Shown here piece after piece: positions 1-8,192 of a DNA stretch of 64,000 nt; the stretch's first letter is position 1, and every line of letters begins with the position of its first letter. The translations under genes and the position numbers were made by a program. The notes beneath the pieces were generated by a model. That model made no database searches and was not told the origin of the DNA. It saw only the letters and a program-made list of their open reading frames with translations. The DNA comes from Actimicrobium sp034313845 (GTDB lineage: Bacteria; Pseudomonadota; Gammaproteobacteria; Burkholderiales; Burkholderiaceae_D). The DNA lies in NCBI RefSeq assembly GCF_034313845.1, contig NZ_JAVIWN010000004.1; one strand, written 5' to 3'.

Positions 1-593
1 AAGACCTGCGGTACCCGGGCGATATTGATCACACCCATCGTCGCCAGCGCCGCAAACCAGACCAGCATCACGATACCAAACCACTTGCCGATGCCGGCCG
101 AACCCTTGTATTGCACCAGGTACAGTGCGACCAGCACGACCACGGTCAACGGCACCACATAGGCCTTGAACGCCGGCGTAGCCAGCTCCAGTCCTTCAAA
201 TGCCGACAACACCGAGATGGCCGGAGTAATGACGCTATCGCCATAAAACAGTGCCGCACCCAGCAAGCCGACAATCGTCAACGGGCGGTACCAGGCCGAC
301 TTGTTGGTGACCGATGACAAGGCCAGCGCCATCAGTGCCATGATGCCGCCCTCGCCACGGTTGTCGGCGCGCAGGATCAATGTCACGTACTTGAGCGAAA
401 CGATGATGGTCAGGCCCCAGACGATCAGCGATACGATGCCGAACAGATTGGCGTGGTTGAGTGGCACACCGTGACTGCCGGAAAATACTTCTTTCAGTGC
501 ATACAGGGGACTGGTGCCGATGTCGCCGTAGACGACGCCAATAGCGCCCAGTGTCAGGCCAGCGAGATTTTTGGAAGAGGTCGAGGTCGTCAT
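1..593 (-). CDS. kup: Kup potassium uptake permease, N-terminal part (runs off left edge)
   Basis: Inner-membrane K+ importer of the Kup/HAK family (K+/H+ symport in characterised members). About 197 N-terminal codons lie in the window; the rest is beyond the left edge. The start ATG is at 593. The family signature LTLGAIGVVYGDIGTSPLYA lies near residue 13, followed by hydrophobic segments and the conserved RADNRGEGGIMAL stretch. The 262 bases between it and the TRAP permease stop at 856 hold no supported gene and presumably contain its promoter. Confidence 0.93.
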   Translation of the reverse strand, partial: MTTSTSSKNLAGLTLGAIGVVYGDIGTSPLYALKEVFSGSHGVPLNHANLFGIVSLIVWGLTIIVSLKYVTLILRADNRGEGGIMALMALALSSVTNKSAWYRPLTIVGLLGAALFYGDSVITPAISVLSAFEGLELATPAFKAYVVPLTVVVLVALYLVQYKGSAGIGKWFGIVMLVWFAALATMGVINIARVPQV

Positions 594-855
594 TGAGAGC
601 CGGTAACGTTATTCGGGACGGTGTACATCCATTCGGGATGCGAATCGTAGCACTGTTCGGCCAGCATTTTGATAACAGAATCAGCGACCCGCAACAGCCC
701 GTCACCTTTTCGCTATTACCGTGCGATCGCCCTGCAAATACGATCCCTATCCTTTGGCAAACAGCGCTCTCCCGAACGCTGCTGCCGGATTGCGCACCGA
801 CTCGCGCGTCATGGGAACGACAGTGTCACTCCCGGACGCGCTTTGACTGCTGCGA

Positions 856-2205
856 CTATTTCGCGCCCATCAGCATTGCCGGCAATTCAGTGGCGATGCC
901 CGGGAACACGCATAGCAGGATCACGGCGACAAACATCAGGCCAACGAACGGCATCACGCCGACGATCACATCCTTGAGCGGAATATCCGGTGCGATATTC
1001 TTGATGACGAAAATATTCAACCCAACCGGCGGATGAATCAGTCCCATTTCCATCACGATGGTCATCACGACGCCAAACCAGATCAAGTCGAAACCGGCAG
1101 CTTTCAGCGGCGGCAAGATGATCGGTGCGGTCATCAGGATGATCGAGACCGGTGGCAGGAAAAAGCCGAACACAATCACCATCAGCAAGATCACCGACAG
1201 CAGCACCCACTTCGACAAAGCCATCGCCACCACCCATTGCGCCGCTGACTGACTGATGTGCAGATAACTCATCACATACGAGTACAGCAGCGACATGCCG
1301 ATGATAAGCAGCAGCATCGACGATTCCTTGATGGTCGAACTGAGGATGGGCGCGAGGTCGCGCGGCTTCCAGATGCCGTAGACAATCGCGATCAGCACCA
1401 GTGCCAGCATCGCACCGAGACCGGCGGTCTCGGACGGCGTTGCATATCCACCGTACAGCGCCACCATCACACCCAGCAACAGCACGATGAACGGCAACAC
1501 GCGCGGTAGCATTTCGACTTTTTGTGCCAGCGTGAAATGTTCGACTTCGAGGTAAGCCGACGCCGTACCATTATTCAGAAAGGCGGCATGGGCAAGCCGG
1601 TATTCCTTGCGTGCACGATAGACCGCATAACCCGAGAACAGCCCGACCAGCAACACGCCCGGTCCGATCCCGGCGAGGAATAACCGGCCCAGCGATTGCT
1701 CGGCGGCGACCGCGTACAAGATCATCGTGATCGACGGTGGCAACAGAATACCCAGCGTGCCACCGGCGGCGATGATGCCGGCGGCAAAGCCGGGCGAGTA
1801 ACCGCGCCGGCGCATTTCCGGAATCCCGGCCGAGCCGATGGCCGAACAGGTCGCTGGCGACGAACCGGCCATCGCGGCAAACAGCGCGCAGGCAAACACG
1901 TTGGCAATTCCCAGTCCGCCCGGCACCTTGTGCAGCCAGGTGTGGATGGCCGAATACAGGTCTTTACCGGCAGGTGATTTGCCGATCGCCGCCCCCTTCA
2001 GAATGAACAGCGGAATCGACAGCAACGTGATCGACGCCATCTCTTCATAGACGTTTTGCGTGACCGTATCGAGCGACGATGCCGGCATGAAAAAATACAT
2101 GAAGCTCACTGCCACAATACCCAGCGCAAACGCAATCGGCATTCCGGAAAACATCACGACCAGCGTGGCCACGCCATACATCAGGCCCAGGGTTAATTCA
2201 CTCAT
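856..2205 (-). CDS. dctM: TRAP transporter large permease (DctM family)
   Basis: Large membrane subunit of a tripartite ATP-independent periplasmic transporter, which uses an ion gradient to import organic acids captured by the periplasmic DctP protein. At 449 residues it has about the family length and a dozen hydrophobic segments. Typical TRAP-M stretches are visible: GMPIAFALG near the N-terminus, AGSSPATCSAIGS, GGTLGILLPPSI and PPVGLNIFVIKN. The start ATG overlaps the dctQ stop (ATGA at 2202-2205), so translation is coupled. It is the last gene of the operon. The substrate cannot be read from the sequence. Confidence 0.93.
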   Translation of the reverse strand: MSELTLGLMYGVATLVVMFSGMPIAFALGIVAVSFMYFFMPASSLDTVTQNVYEEMASITLLSIPLFILKGAAIGKSPAGKDLYSAIHTWLHKVPGGLGIANVFACALFAAMAGSSPATCSAIGSAGIPEMRRRGYSPGFAAGIIAAGGTLGILLPPSITMILYAVAAEQSLGRLFLAGIGPGVLLVGLFSGYAVYRARKEYRLAHAAFLNNGTASAYLEVEHFTLAQKVEMLPRVLPFIVLLLGVMVALYGGYATPSETAGLGAMLALVLIAIVYGIWKPRDLAPILSSTIKESSMLLLIIGMSLLYSYVMSYLHISQSAAQWVVAMALSKWVLLSVILLMVIVFGFFLPPVSIILMTAPIILPPLKAAGFDLIWFGVVMTIVMEMGLIHPPVGLNIFVIKNIAPDIPLKDVIVGVMPFVGLMFVAVILLCVFPGIATELPAMLMGAK

Positions 2206-2765
2206 GCTGCGCTCCGCTTGTCCGATTTATTGGTGATACGCACCAGTACCTGCATTGCAATTTGTACCGACAACAAGCTCATGCCAAACGCCATCATCCC
2301 GTACGGAATCCACAACGGTGGTGCAAAGGTCGAACTGGTCGTGAAGCCCTCGGTGTAAGCTTCATGAAACAGCGACCACGACTTCCACGAAAAGAACACA
2401 CAGAACAGCAGTGACAGCACATCGACAAACATCATCCGCGCCGCATTGACGCGTGGCGACAGGATGGACGCCAAGGCTTCGATGCCGATGTGACCGCGCA
2501 GCGCTTGCACATACGCGCAACAAAAGAACGTGACACCAACCAGCATGAAGACCGACGCTTCATCCTGCCAGTCGGTCGGCAACTTGAAAAAATAGCGCGA
2601 CACCACCGAATACGTCAGCACCAGCGCAGTGAGGATCAACGCCCCCATCGACAGCATCAGCAAACCCTGATTGAACGCATCGAGCGCCTTCGACAGCTTT
2701 GCCACCAACGGATGATCGGGAATTGCCGGCCCTTTCGCCGGCTCCAGTTCAAAGCCGTGACTCAC
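2202..2765 (-). CDS. dctQ: TRAP transporter small permease (DctQ family)
   Basis: Small four-helix membrane subunit that partners DctM. I chose the GTG start at 2765, which overlaps the dctP stop (GTGA). The longer open frame upstream lies inside dctP and is not needed. The protein is 187 residues with four hydrophobic segments. The conserved small-subunit stretch LPTDWQDEASVFMLVGVTFF sits in the middle, followed by a charged loop and the last pair of helices. The order dctP-dctQ-dctM with stop/start overlaps indicates one operon. Confidence 0.9.
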   Translation of the reverse strand: MSHGFELEPAKGPAIPDHPLVAKLSKALDAFNQGLLMLSMGALILTALVLTYSVVSRYFFKLPTDWQDEASVFMLVGVTFFCCAYVQALRGHIGIEALASILSPRVNAARMMFVDVLSLLFCVFFSWKSWSLFHEAYTEGFTTSSTFAPPLWIPYGMMAFGMSLLSVQIAMQVLVRITNKSDKRSAA

Positions 2766-3781
2766 AGAGTTTTCTCCGCCAGCTTGAGCAGATTGGCGCA
2801 ATTGGCATTGCGCTCGGCGTAATCTTTCCAGGCGGTCGTGCGGGCGATGTTTTGCCATTTCTTGACCGTGGCCTCGCTCAGGTCCACCACCTTTGCGCCG
2901 GCTTTCTGATAGACCGCAGCCACCAGCGAATCATCGGCTTGCGCCGACTTGCGCGCCAGCGTTTCCAGCTCGCCACCGACGGCCATGATGATGGCTTGCT
3001 GGTCCTTGCTCAACTTGTCGAAAACAACTTTCGACATCATCAGCGGTTCAAACATGAACCAGTAAGCCTTGCCGCGACCGGTGGTCAGGCTCTTCGAGAC
3101 TTCTTCGAGGCGAAACGAAATCAGCGAAGTCGAGGAGGTCAGTGCGGCGTCCATCGCGCCGGTCTGCATCGCAGCGTAAATTTCATTCGACGGCAGCGAC
3201 ACCACGGCCGCGCCAGCTGCTTTGAGGATCAGGTCCATCTCGCGCGAACCGCCACGGATTTTCAGGCCTTTTGCATCTTCCGGTTCAATGATCGGGATCG
3301 TGCGGGAAGCGACGCCACCGGCTTGCCAGATCCAGCTGACGACGACAATGCCTTTGTCGAGCAACAGGCGATTGAGTTCGCGGCCGACTTCGGCATTTTT
3401 CCAACCGTAGCCTTGCTCGTAGGAAGTCACCAGACCTGGCATCAGGCCGATATTGACTTCCGGCATTTCACCACCGGCATACGACAGCGGCACCAGCGAC
3501 AGGTCAAGCGCCCCCTTGCGCATCGACGAAAACTGCGCATTGGTTTTCATCAATGACGAACCCGGGTAGATCTCGAATTTCAGGCTGCCCTTGCTGCGCT
3601 TCTCGACTTCGGTCGCGAACTGGCGGCACAGGCGATCACGGAAATCACCTTCGGTGGCAGTACCACCAGGAAACTGATGTGAAATTTTGAAAACCGTGGT
3701 TTGCGCCCAGGCGGAAGGGATGGAAAATAAAGGGCTGGCCGCGATTGCGCCCAGTAATGTTCTGCGCGTACTTGAAAACAT
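2762..3781 (-). CDS. dctP: TRAP transporter periplasmic solute-binding protein (DctP family)
   Basis: Periplasmic substrate-binding subunit of the TRAP system, 339 residues. An N-terminal signal peptide is clear: RR near residue 6, a hydrophobic core, and a likely cleavage after AWA (residue 26). The mature part shows DctP features: FKISHQFPGGTATEGD at the start, a central region with LKIRGGSREMDLILKAAGA and a GAMDAALTSSTSL stretch that normally carries the binding-site arginine and glutamine neighbourhood. It is the first gene of the operon. An inverted repeat at 3837-3865 lies about 60 bases upstream and may be an operator. The ligand is unknown. Confidence 0.93.
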   Translation of the reverse strand: MFSSTRRTLLGAIAASPLFSIPSAWAQTTVFKISHQFPGGTATEGDFRDRLCRQFATEVEKRSKGSLKFEIYPGSSLMKTNAQFSSMRKGALDLSLVPLSYAGGEMPEVNIGLMPGLVTSYEQGYGWKNAEVGRELNRLLLDKGIVVVSWIWQAGGVASRTIPIIEPEDAKGLKIRGGSREMDLILKAAGAAVVSLPSNEIYAAMQTGAMDAALTSSTSLISFRLEEVSKSLTTGRGKAYWFMFEPLMMSKVVFDKLSKDQQAIIMAVGGELETLARKSAQADDSLVAAVYQKAGAKVVDLSEATVKKWQNIARTTAWKDYAERNANCANLLKLAEKTL

Positions 3782-3836
3782 GATGTCTCCTCAATGGGAT
3801 GGTGAGTGCCTATGTTGGCGATGACTACTCTTTTGA

Positions 3837-3865
3837 TGCATACAAGAATATATTTATCGTATGCA
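3837..3865. promoter_or_regulatory. Inverted repeat TGCATAC-N15-GTATGCA in the dctP/TSUP divergent region
   Basis: Seven-base arms TGCATAC (3837-3843) and GTATGCA (3859-3865) are separated by an AT-rich 15-base spacer. A related half-site CGTATAC follows at 3884-3890. The position between two divergent transporter genes suggests a regulator operator, for example of the GntR type often linked to TRAP operons. No regulator gene is adjacent in the window, so this is inference. Confidence 0.4.
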
Positions 3866-4069
3866 ATGTCAAGAAAAAACTGCCGTATACTCGTTGGTAG
3901 TCAAACCATGTCATGGTGAAATTATCAAAACTATCAACAATTCAGCCAAATATTGCAATTTGTGTTTGCCCGAAGTCTGCCAAAAATTACCCCGCACGGC
4001 AATACGGTACAACCACCATCAATGGCCCAAATGCGCGCGCGGCAGCAATCTTTCTGTGCGGTGCCAACC

Positions 4070-4837
4070 ATGACGACGCTGACCACAGGCCTGACCCTGT
4101 TCAGCGTGGCGATGCTGGCCGGTGGCATCAATGCGGTCGCCGGCGGCGGTTCGTTCCTGACCTTCCCGGCCCTGCTGCTGACCGGCATGCCCGGGATCGC
4201 CGCCAATGCCACCAACAACACGGCAATGTGGCTGGGCACGGCAGCCAGTGCGCATGGTTATCGCGAAGAATTGCGCCAGACCAGCGCAGTCAATTTGCGT
4301 CTGGTGGTGTCGAGCGGACTGGGCAGCATCATCGGCGCGCTGCTGGTGCTGTGGACGCCGGAAGTCGCCTTCAACAAGGCGGTGCCGTTCCTGCTGCTGG
4401 CGGCGACCTTGCTGTTCATCCTCGGACCCATGCTGTCACGCCGTCACGGCGCGCAACCGGACGTGATGATCCTGCCGCGCTGGGCCATGCCGGCACAATT
4501 TTTTCTGGGGATTTACGGTGGCTATTTCGGGGCCGGCGTCGGCATTGCGACACTGGCCTTGCTCGGGCAAATCGGCTTTACCCGTATCCATCAGATGAAT
4601 GGACTGAAGACCTTGCTGACCTCCTGCATGAACGGCATCGCAGTGATCCCGTTTGCGATTGCCGGCGCCATCGTCTGGCACTGGGCGCTGGTGATGTGCG
4701 GCGGCGCGGTCATCGGCGGTTATATCGGCGCACGACTGGCGCGCAAGGCATCGCCTCGGGTGATCCGGTCCATCGTCATCGTCGTGGCGGTCGGCATGAC
4801 AGCCTATTTTTTCTGGAAGACGTATTTTCAACTTTAA
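4070..4837 (+). CDS. TSUP family (TauE/SafE-type) membrane permease
   Basis: Predicted anion exporter/permease of the TSUP family (sulfite, sulfonate or organosulfur compounds in known members). I chose ATG 4070; it gives a 255-residue protein that begins directly with the first membrane helix. Upstream ATGs at 4022 and 3953 would add a non-hydrophobic stretch. The diagnostic motif GGINAVAGGGSFLTFPAL lies in the first 35 residues, with a second half repeat GIYGGYFGAGVGIATLALLG near residue 145. About eight hydrophobic segments are visible. It is divergent from dctPQM. The substrate is not determinable. Confidence 0.88.
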   Translation: MTTLTTGLTLFSVAMLAGGINAVAGGGSFLTFPALLLTGMPGIAANATNNTAMWLGTAASAHGYREELRQTSAVNLRLVVSSGLGSIIGALLVLWTPEVAFNKAVPFLLLAATLLFILGPMLSRRHGAQPDVMILPRWAMPAQFFLGIYGGYFGAGVGIATLALLGQIGFTRIHQMNGLKTLLTSCMNGIAVIPFAIAGAIVWHWALVMCGGAVIGGYIGARLARKASPRVIRSIVIVVAVGMTAYFFWKTYFQL

Positions 4838-4970
4838 CCATTAATTTAAAAAGACTTTCGATAAGAATTTAAAAACAACTTAAATGGCAAATTCAGTAAA
4901 CTAATAAATTATTTGTTTAATTCATTTCTTGAAGGTAAAGTGCTGATCGTCACTCACTTTCGGAATTGCC
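4838..4970 (+). promoter_or_regulatory. AT-rich promoter region of the giant-adhesin operon
   Basis: This stretch of about 130 bases is markedly more AT-rich than its surroundings (long A/T runs at 4840-4925) and precedes the six-gene coupled operon. It very probably holds the promoter. I cannot assign exact -35/-10 boxes with confidence. The ribosome-binding site in front of ATG 4971 is weak. Confidence 0.45.
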
Positions 4971-6506
4971 ATGTCCGTCTCCTCTGCCCGTTTTGCTTTG
5001 CGCACCACTTTTCAATTGACTGTTTTGCTGGGAGCGATGGTACTTACCGGCTGCGCAAGCATCACGCCGGTGGCACTGTCCAGCGCCGACCTGAAGCAGC
5101 AAGCCGAAGCCGATCGCGCCACCGCCCGGCGCGACGTGCCACCGATCACTGCCGCACTGAGCCTCGAAGAAGCCATTGCCCGCGCCCTCAAGTACAACCT
5201 CGAGCGCCGCGCACGGATGATGGAAGAGGCGCTGGCGCTGAACACGTTTGAAGCCGGCAAGTTCGACATGCTGCCCAAACTGGTGGCTTCGGCCGGTTAT
5301 CGCAGCCGTAATCAGGACCTGGTCACCCGCTCGATCGATTCGGTCACCGGTGCCCCGTCGCTGGCCAATCCGGCCATCTCGAGCGAACGCAATCACAGCA
5401 ATGCCGACCTTGGCCTGACCTGGAGCCTGCTCGATTTTGGCCTCAGCTACTACGGCGCGCAGCAAAATGCCGACCGCATCCTGATCGCTACCGAACGCAG
5501 ACGCAAGGCCATGCACATCCTGATCCAGGATGTCCGTACCGCGTTCTGGCGCACTGCCAGCGCCCAGAAACTCCGCGGCGATATCACCGCTACGATCACG
5601 CTGGCCGAATCGGCACTGGTCGATTCGCGTCAGGCGGAAAGCGAACGACTGCGCTCGCCAATCGATGCGCTGCGCTTCCAGCGCCAGTTGCTTGACAACC
5701 TGCGTCAGCTCGAAGCGATCGATCAGGAACTGTCGACTGCCCGCATTGATCTGGCCGGCCTGATCAATGCACCGCTCGACAGCGAACTCACTGTCATCGA
5801 ACCGACCGACCTGATGAATCAACAGATGTTGAGCTGGTCCGTCACCGCGATGGAAGACACTGCGCTGGCCCAGAACGCCGATCTGCGCGAACAAAACTAC
5901 AACGTGCGCATTGCCAGCATCGAGACGCGCAAGACGCTGGTGCGGCTGTTCCCGAACCTGAGCTTCAATGACTCGCTGCGCTACGACTCCGACAAGTACA
6001 TGATCAACAACCACTGGAATGAAGCCGGTCTGCAGTTGTCGTTCAACCTGTTCAACCTGTTCAGTGCACCGGCACAAATGCGGCTGGCCGAAGCCGGCAT
6101 CGCGCTGGCCGACCAGCGTCGTGTGACCACACAAATGGCGGTGCTCACGCAGATGCACGTAGCCCGCTTGCAGTACGCCAGCGCGGTGCGCCAGTACCAG
6201 CGTGCCGACACGATCTGGAGCGTCGACGACCGCATCAAGCAGCATGTCGCCAACCGCGCCAGCGTGCAAACCCAGAGCAAGCTCGACGCCGTCTCGAACG
6301 ACACCGCCGCCATCCTCAGCCAGCTGCGCCGCTATCAGACGCTGGCGCAATTGAATGCCGCCGCCAGCCGCCTGCAAGCCACGCTCGGCATGGAACCGGC
6401 CATCGGTGATGTGCAGACCACGCCGCTAGCGCAACTCACCGGCGAAGTCGGTGCCGCACTCAAGCAGTGGTCCGATGGCGAACTGGCCGGAACCGCAAAG
6501 CCATGA
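4971..6506 (+). CDS. TolC-like outer-membrane efflux lipoprotein
   Basis: Outer-membrane channel protein of the TolC/OEP family, 511 residues. The N-terminus has a lipoprotein signal with lipobox LTGC (Cys28), as in CusC/OprM-type channels. The rest is long helical coiled-coil sequence with two internally similar halves: ALSLEEAIARALKYNLERRA near residue 63 and the second OEP half beginning with LREQNYNVRIASIETRKT. It is the first gene of the coupled operon; its stop overlaps the next start (ATGA at 6503-6506). It should supply the outer-membrane exit duct for the exported giant protein encoded downstream. Confidence 0.88.
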   Translation: MSVSSARFALRTTFQLTVLLGAMVLTGCASITPVALSSADLKQQAEADRATARRDVPPITAALSLEEAIARALKYNLERRARMMEEALALNTFEAGKFDMLPKLVASAGYRSRNQDLVTRSIDSVTGAPSLANPAISSERNHSNADLGLTWSLLDFGLSYYGAQQNADRILIATERRRKAMHILIQDVRTAFWRTASAQKLRGDITATITLAESALVDSRQAESERLRSPIDALRFQRQLLDNLRQLEAIDQELSTARIDLAGLINAPLDSELTVIEPTDLMNQQMLSWSVTAMEDTALAQNADLREQNYNVRIASIETRKTLVRLFPNLSFNDSLRYDSDKYMINNHWNEAGLQLSFNLFNLFSAPAQMRLAEAGIALADQRRVTTQMAVLTQMHVARLQYASAVRQYQRADTIWSVDDRIKQHVANRASVQTQSKLDAVSNDTAAILSQLRRYQTLAQLNAAASRLQATLGMEPAIGDVQTTPLAQLTGEVGAALKQWSDGELAGTAKP

Positions 6507-7324
6507 CCGCGCGCCACATCGTGGTGGCGCTGGCTGCACTCGCAACGACGATGGCGCAATCAGCCGATGCACCGCGCAGTCCGGCAGCCGTGATGGCGCA
6601 AGCCGCGCCGGTCAAGGCAGCACCCTTGGCGGTTGCCGTCAAGCCAGCGCCGGAGCAGCAGGAAATCCGCGCGCAACTGACACCGCACCGCTTCACCTCG
6701 CTGGCCGCAGAAATCGGTGCCAAGATCAATCGCCTGCCGGTGCAGGATGGCGGCCGCTTCAAGGCCGGCCAGCAACTGATCACCTTCGATTGCTCGCTGC
6801 AACAGGCGCAACTGAACAAGGCCAAAGCCGCGCTCGCTGCCGCCGATCAAAGCTGGGTCGCCAACAAGCGGCTAGCCGAACTCAATTCGATCGGCAAGGT
6901 CGAGCTGAATCTGTCCGAAGCCGAAGTCCTGAAAAACCGCGCCGATGTCGCCTACATGCAAACCATGCTCGGCAAGTGCAGCATCAGTGCGCCGTTTTCC
7001 GGCCGCGTAGCCGAGCGCAAGGTGCAGGAGCAGCAATACGTCCAGCCCGGCCAGGCCATCATGGACATCATCGACGACAGCGTGCTGGAGATCGAATTCC
7101 TGGTGCCCAGCAAATGGCTGGCGTGGATCAAGCCCGGCACGGCGTTTCAGGTCAGCATCGACGAAACCCGCAAGAGCTATCCGGCCAGGGTGCAGCGTGT
7201 CGGTGCGCGGGTCGATCCGGTCAGCCAGTCGGTCAAACTGGTCGCGGCCATCGACGGCCAATTCCCGGAACTGATCACCGGCATGAGCGGACGGGTCGCG
7301 CTGACGCCGCCGGCCGGCAAGTGA
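6503..7324 (+). CDS. HlyD/RND-type periplasmic adaptor subunit
   Basis: Periplasmic membrane-fusion protein, 273 residues, start ATG 6503 overlapping the previous stop. It has a short Ala-rich signal peptide (about residues 1-20) with no lipobox. A split lipoyl/biotinyl-like domain follows (AAEIGAKINRLPVQDGGRFKAGQQL, shown by its IGAKINRLPVQDG core, and later CSISAPFSGRVAERKVQEQQ) around a short coiled-coil hairpin. A beta-barrel region comes after it, ending in VALTPPAGK. It should bridge the inner-membrane component to the TolC-like lipoprotein. It is one of three HlyD-type modules in the operon. Confidence 0.85.
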   Translation: MTARHIVVALAALATTMAQSADAPRSPAAVMAQAAPVKAAPLAVAVKPAPEQQEIRAQLTPHRFTSLAAEIGAKINRLPVQDGGRFKAGQQLITFDCSLQQAQLNKAKAALAAADQSWVANKRLAELNSIGKVELNLSEAEVLKNRADVAYMQTMLGKCSISAPFSGRVAERKVQEQQYVQPGQAIMDIIDDSVLEIEFLVPSKWLAWIKPGTAFQVSIDETRKSYPARVQRVGARVDPVSQSVKLVAAIDGQFPELITGMSGRVALTPPAGK

Positions 7325-7331
7325 GGCAGCG

Positions 7332-8192
7332 ATGACCAGCGGCCAGCAATTCCATTTCATCTCCGGTTTGCCGCGCGCCGGCTCGACGCTGCTCTCCGCC
7401 ATCCTGCGCCAGAATCCGCGCTTCCGGGCCGGCATGACCAGTCCGGTCGGCGCACTGTTCAATGGTTTGCTCGAACAGGTCAGCGCCGGTTCCGAGTTCG
7501 GCACGGTGATCAGTCGGGACAAGCGCCGGCGCTTGTTGCGTGGCCTGTTCGACAGCTACTACGCCGACCAGCCTGACGATAGCGTGGTGTTCGACACCAA
7601 CCGCTTGTGGTCGGCCAGACTGCCAGCGCTGCGAGACCTGTTCCCGCAATCGAAGGTGATTGCCTGCGTGCGTAATGTGGCCTGGGTGATGGACAGTCTG
7701 GAGCGCCTGTACCGCGCCAATCCGTTTGAAAACACCCGCCTGTTCAACGACGCCGTCGAGCGCAACACCGTCTACAGCCGCGTCGACACGCTCGGTCAGC
7801 GCAACCGGCTGGTCGGGTTTTCATGGACCGCGATCAAGGAAGCGTTCTACGGCGAACAGGCCGGATCGCTGCTGCTGGTCGACTACGACCTGCTTGCCCA
7901 GGCACCGGAAAAAGTCCTGCCGCTGGTCTATCAGTTCATCGGCGAGCCGTGGTTTGACGGCCATGATTTCGGCCAACTGGAATTCGACGCCCCTGAATTC
8001 GATAGCGCACTGGGCCTGTCCGGCCTGCACAAGGTGCGCCCCCGCGTAGCACTCGAACCGCGCCGGACCATCTTGCCGCCCGACCTGTTTGCGCAATATC
8101 AGGACATGAGTTTCTGGCACGACGTAGCCAACAGCACGGCCAGCGTCATTACCGCAAAAAAAACTATTTCACCGTCGCAGGAAGCCCCATGA
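7332..8192 (+). CDS. Sulfotransferase family protein
   Basis: Predicted cytoplasmic PAPS-dependent sulfotransferase, 286 residues. The 5'-phosphosulfate-binding loop is visible at the N-terminus as FISGLPRAGSTLLSAILRQN, and the 3'-phosphate region as KVIACVRNVAWVMDSLERLY. LLLVDYDLLAQAPEKVLPLV resembles the common sulfotransferase C-terminal half. It has no signal peptide. It sits between the adaptor gene (7-base gap) and the giant surface-protein gene (ATGA overlap at 8189-8192). This suggests, as inference only, that it sulfates the adhesin or a surface glycan. The acceptor cannot be read from the sequence. Confidence 0.82.
   Translation: MTSGQQFHFISGLPRAGSTLLSAILRQNPRFRAGMTSPVGALFNGLLEQVSAGSEFGTVISRDKRRRLLRGLFDSYYADQPDDSVVFDTNRLWSARLPALRDLFPQSKVIACVRNVAWVMDSLERLYRANPFENTRLFNDAVERNTVYSRVDTLGQRNRLVGFSWTAIKEAFYGEQAGSLLLVDYDLLAQAPEKVLPLVYQFIGEPWFDGHDFGQLEFDAPEFDSALGLSGLHKVRPRVALEPRRTILPPDLFAQYQDMSFWHDVANSTASVITAKKTISPSQEAP

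Noticed and set aside
594..855. Plus-strand frames in the gap between kup and dctM
   Set aside because: They extend far into dctM antisense and show no family resemblance; the gap is treated as promoter space.
4950..6377. Long antisense open frame (475 codons) opposite the TolC-like gene
   Set aside because: The plus-strand frame has clear family homology and a lipobox; the antisense frame shows low-complexity, non-homologous sequence and exists because of GC-rich codon bias.
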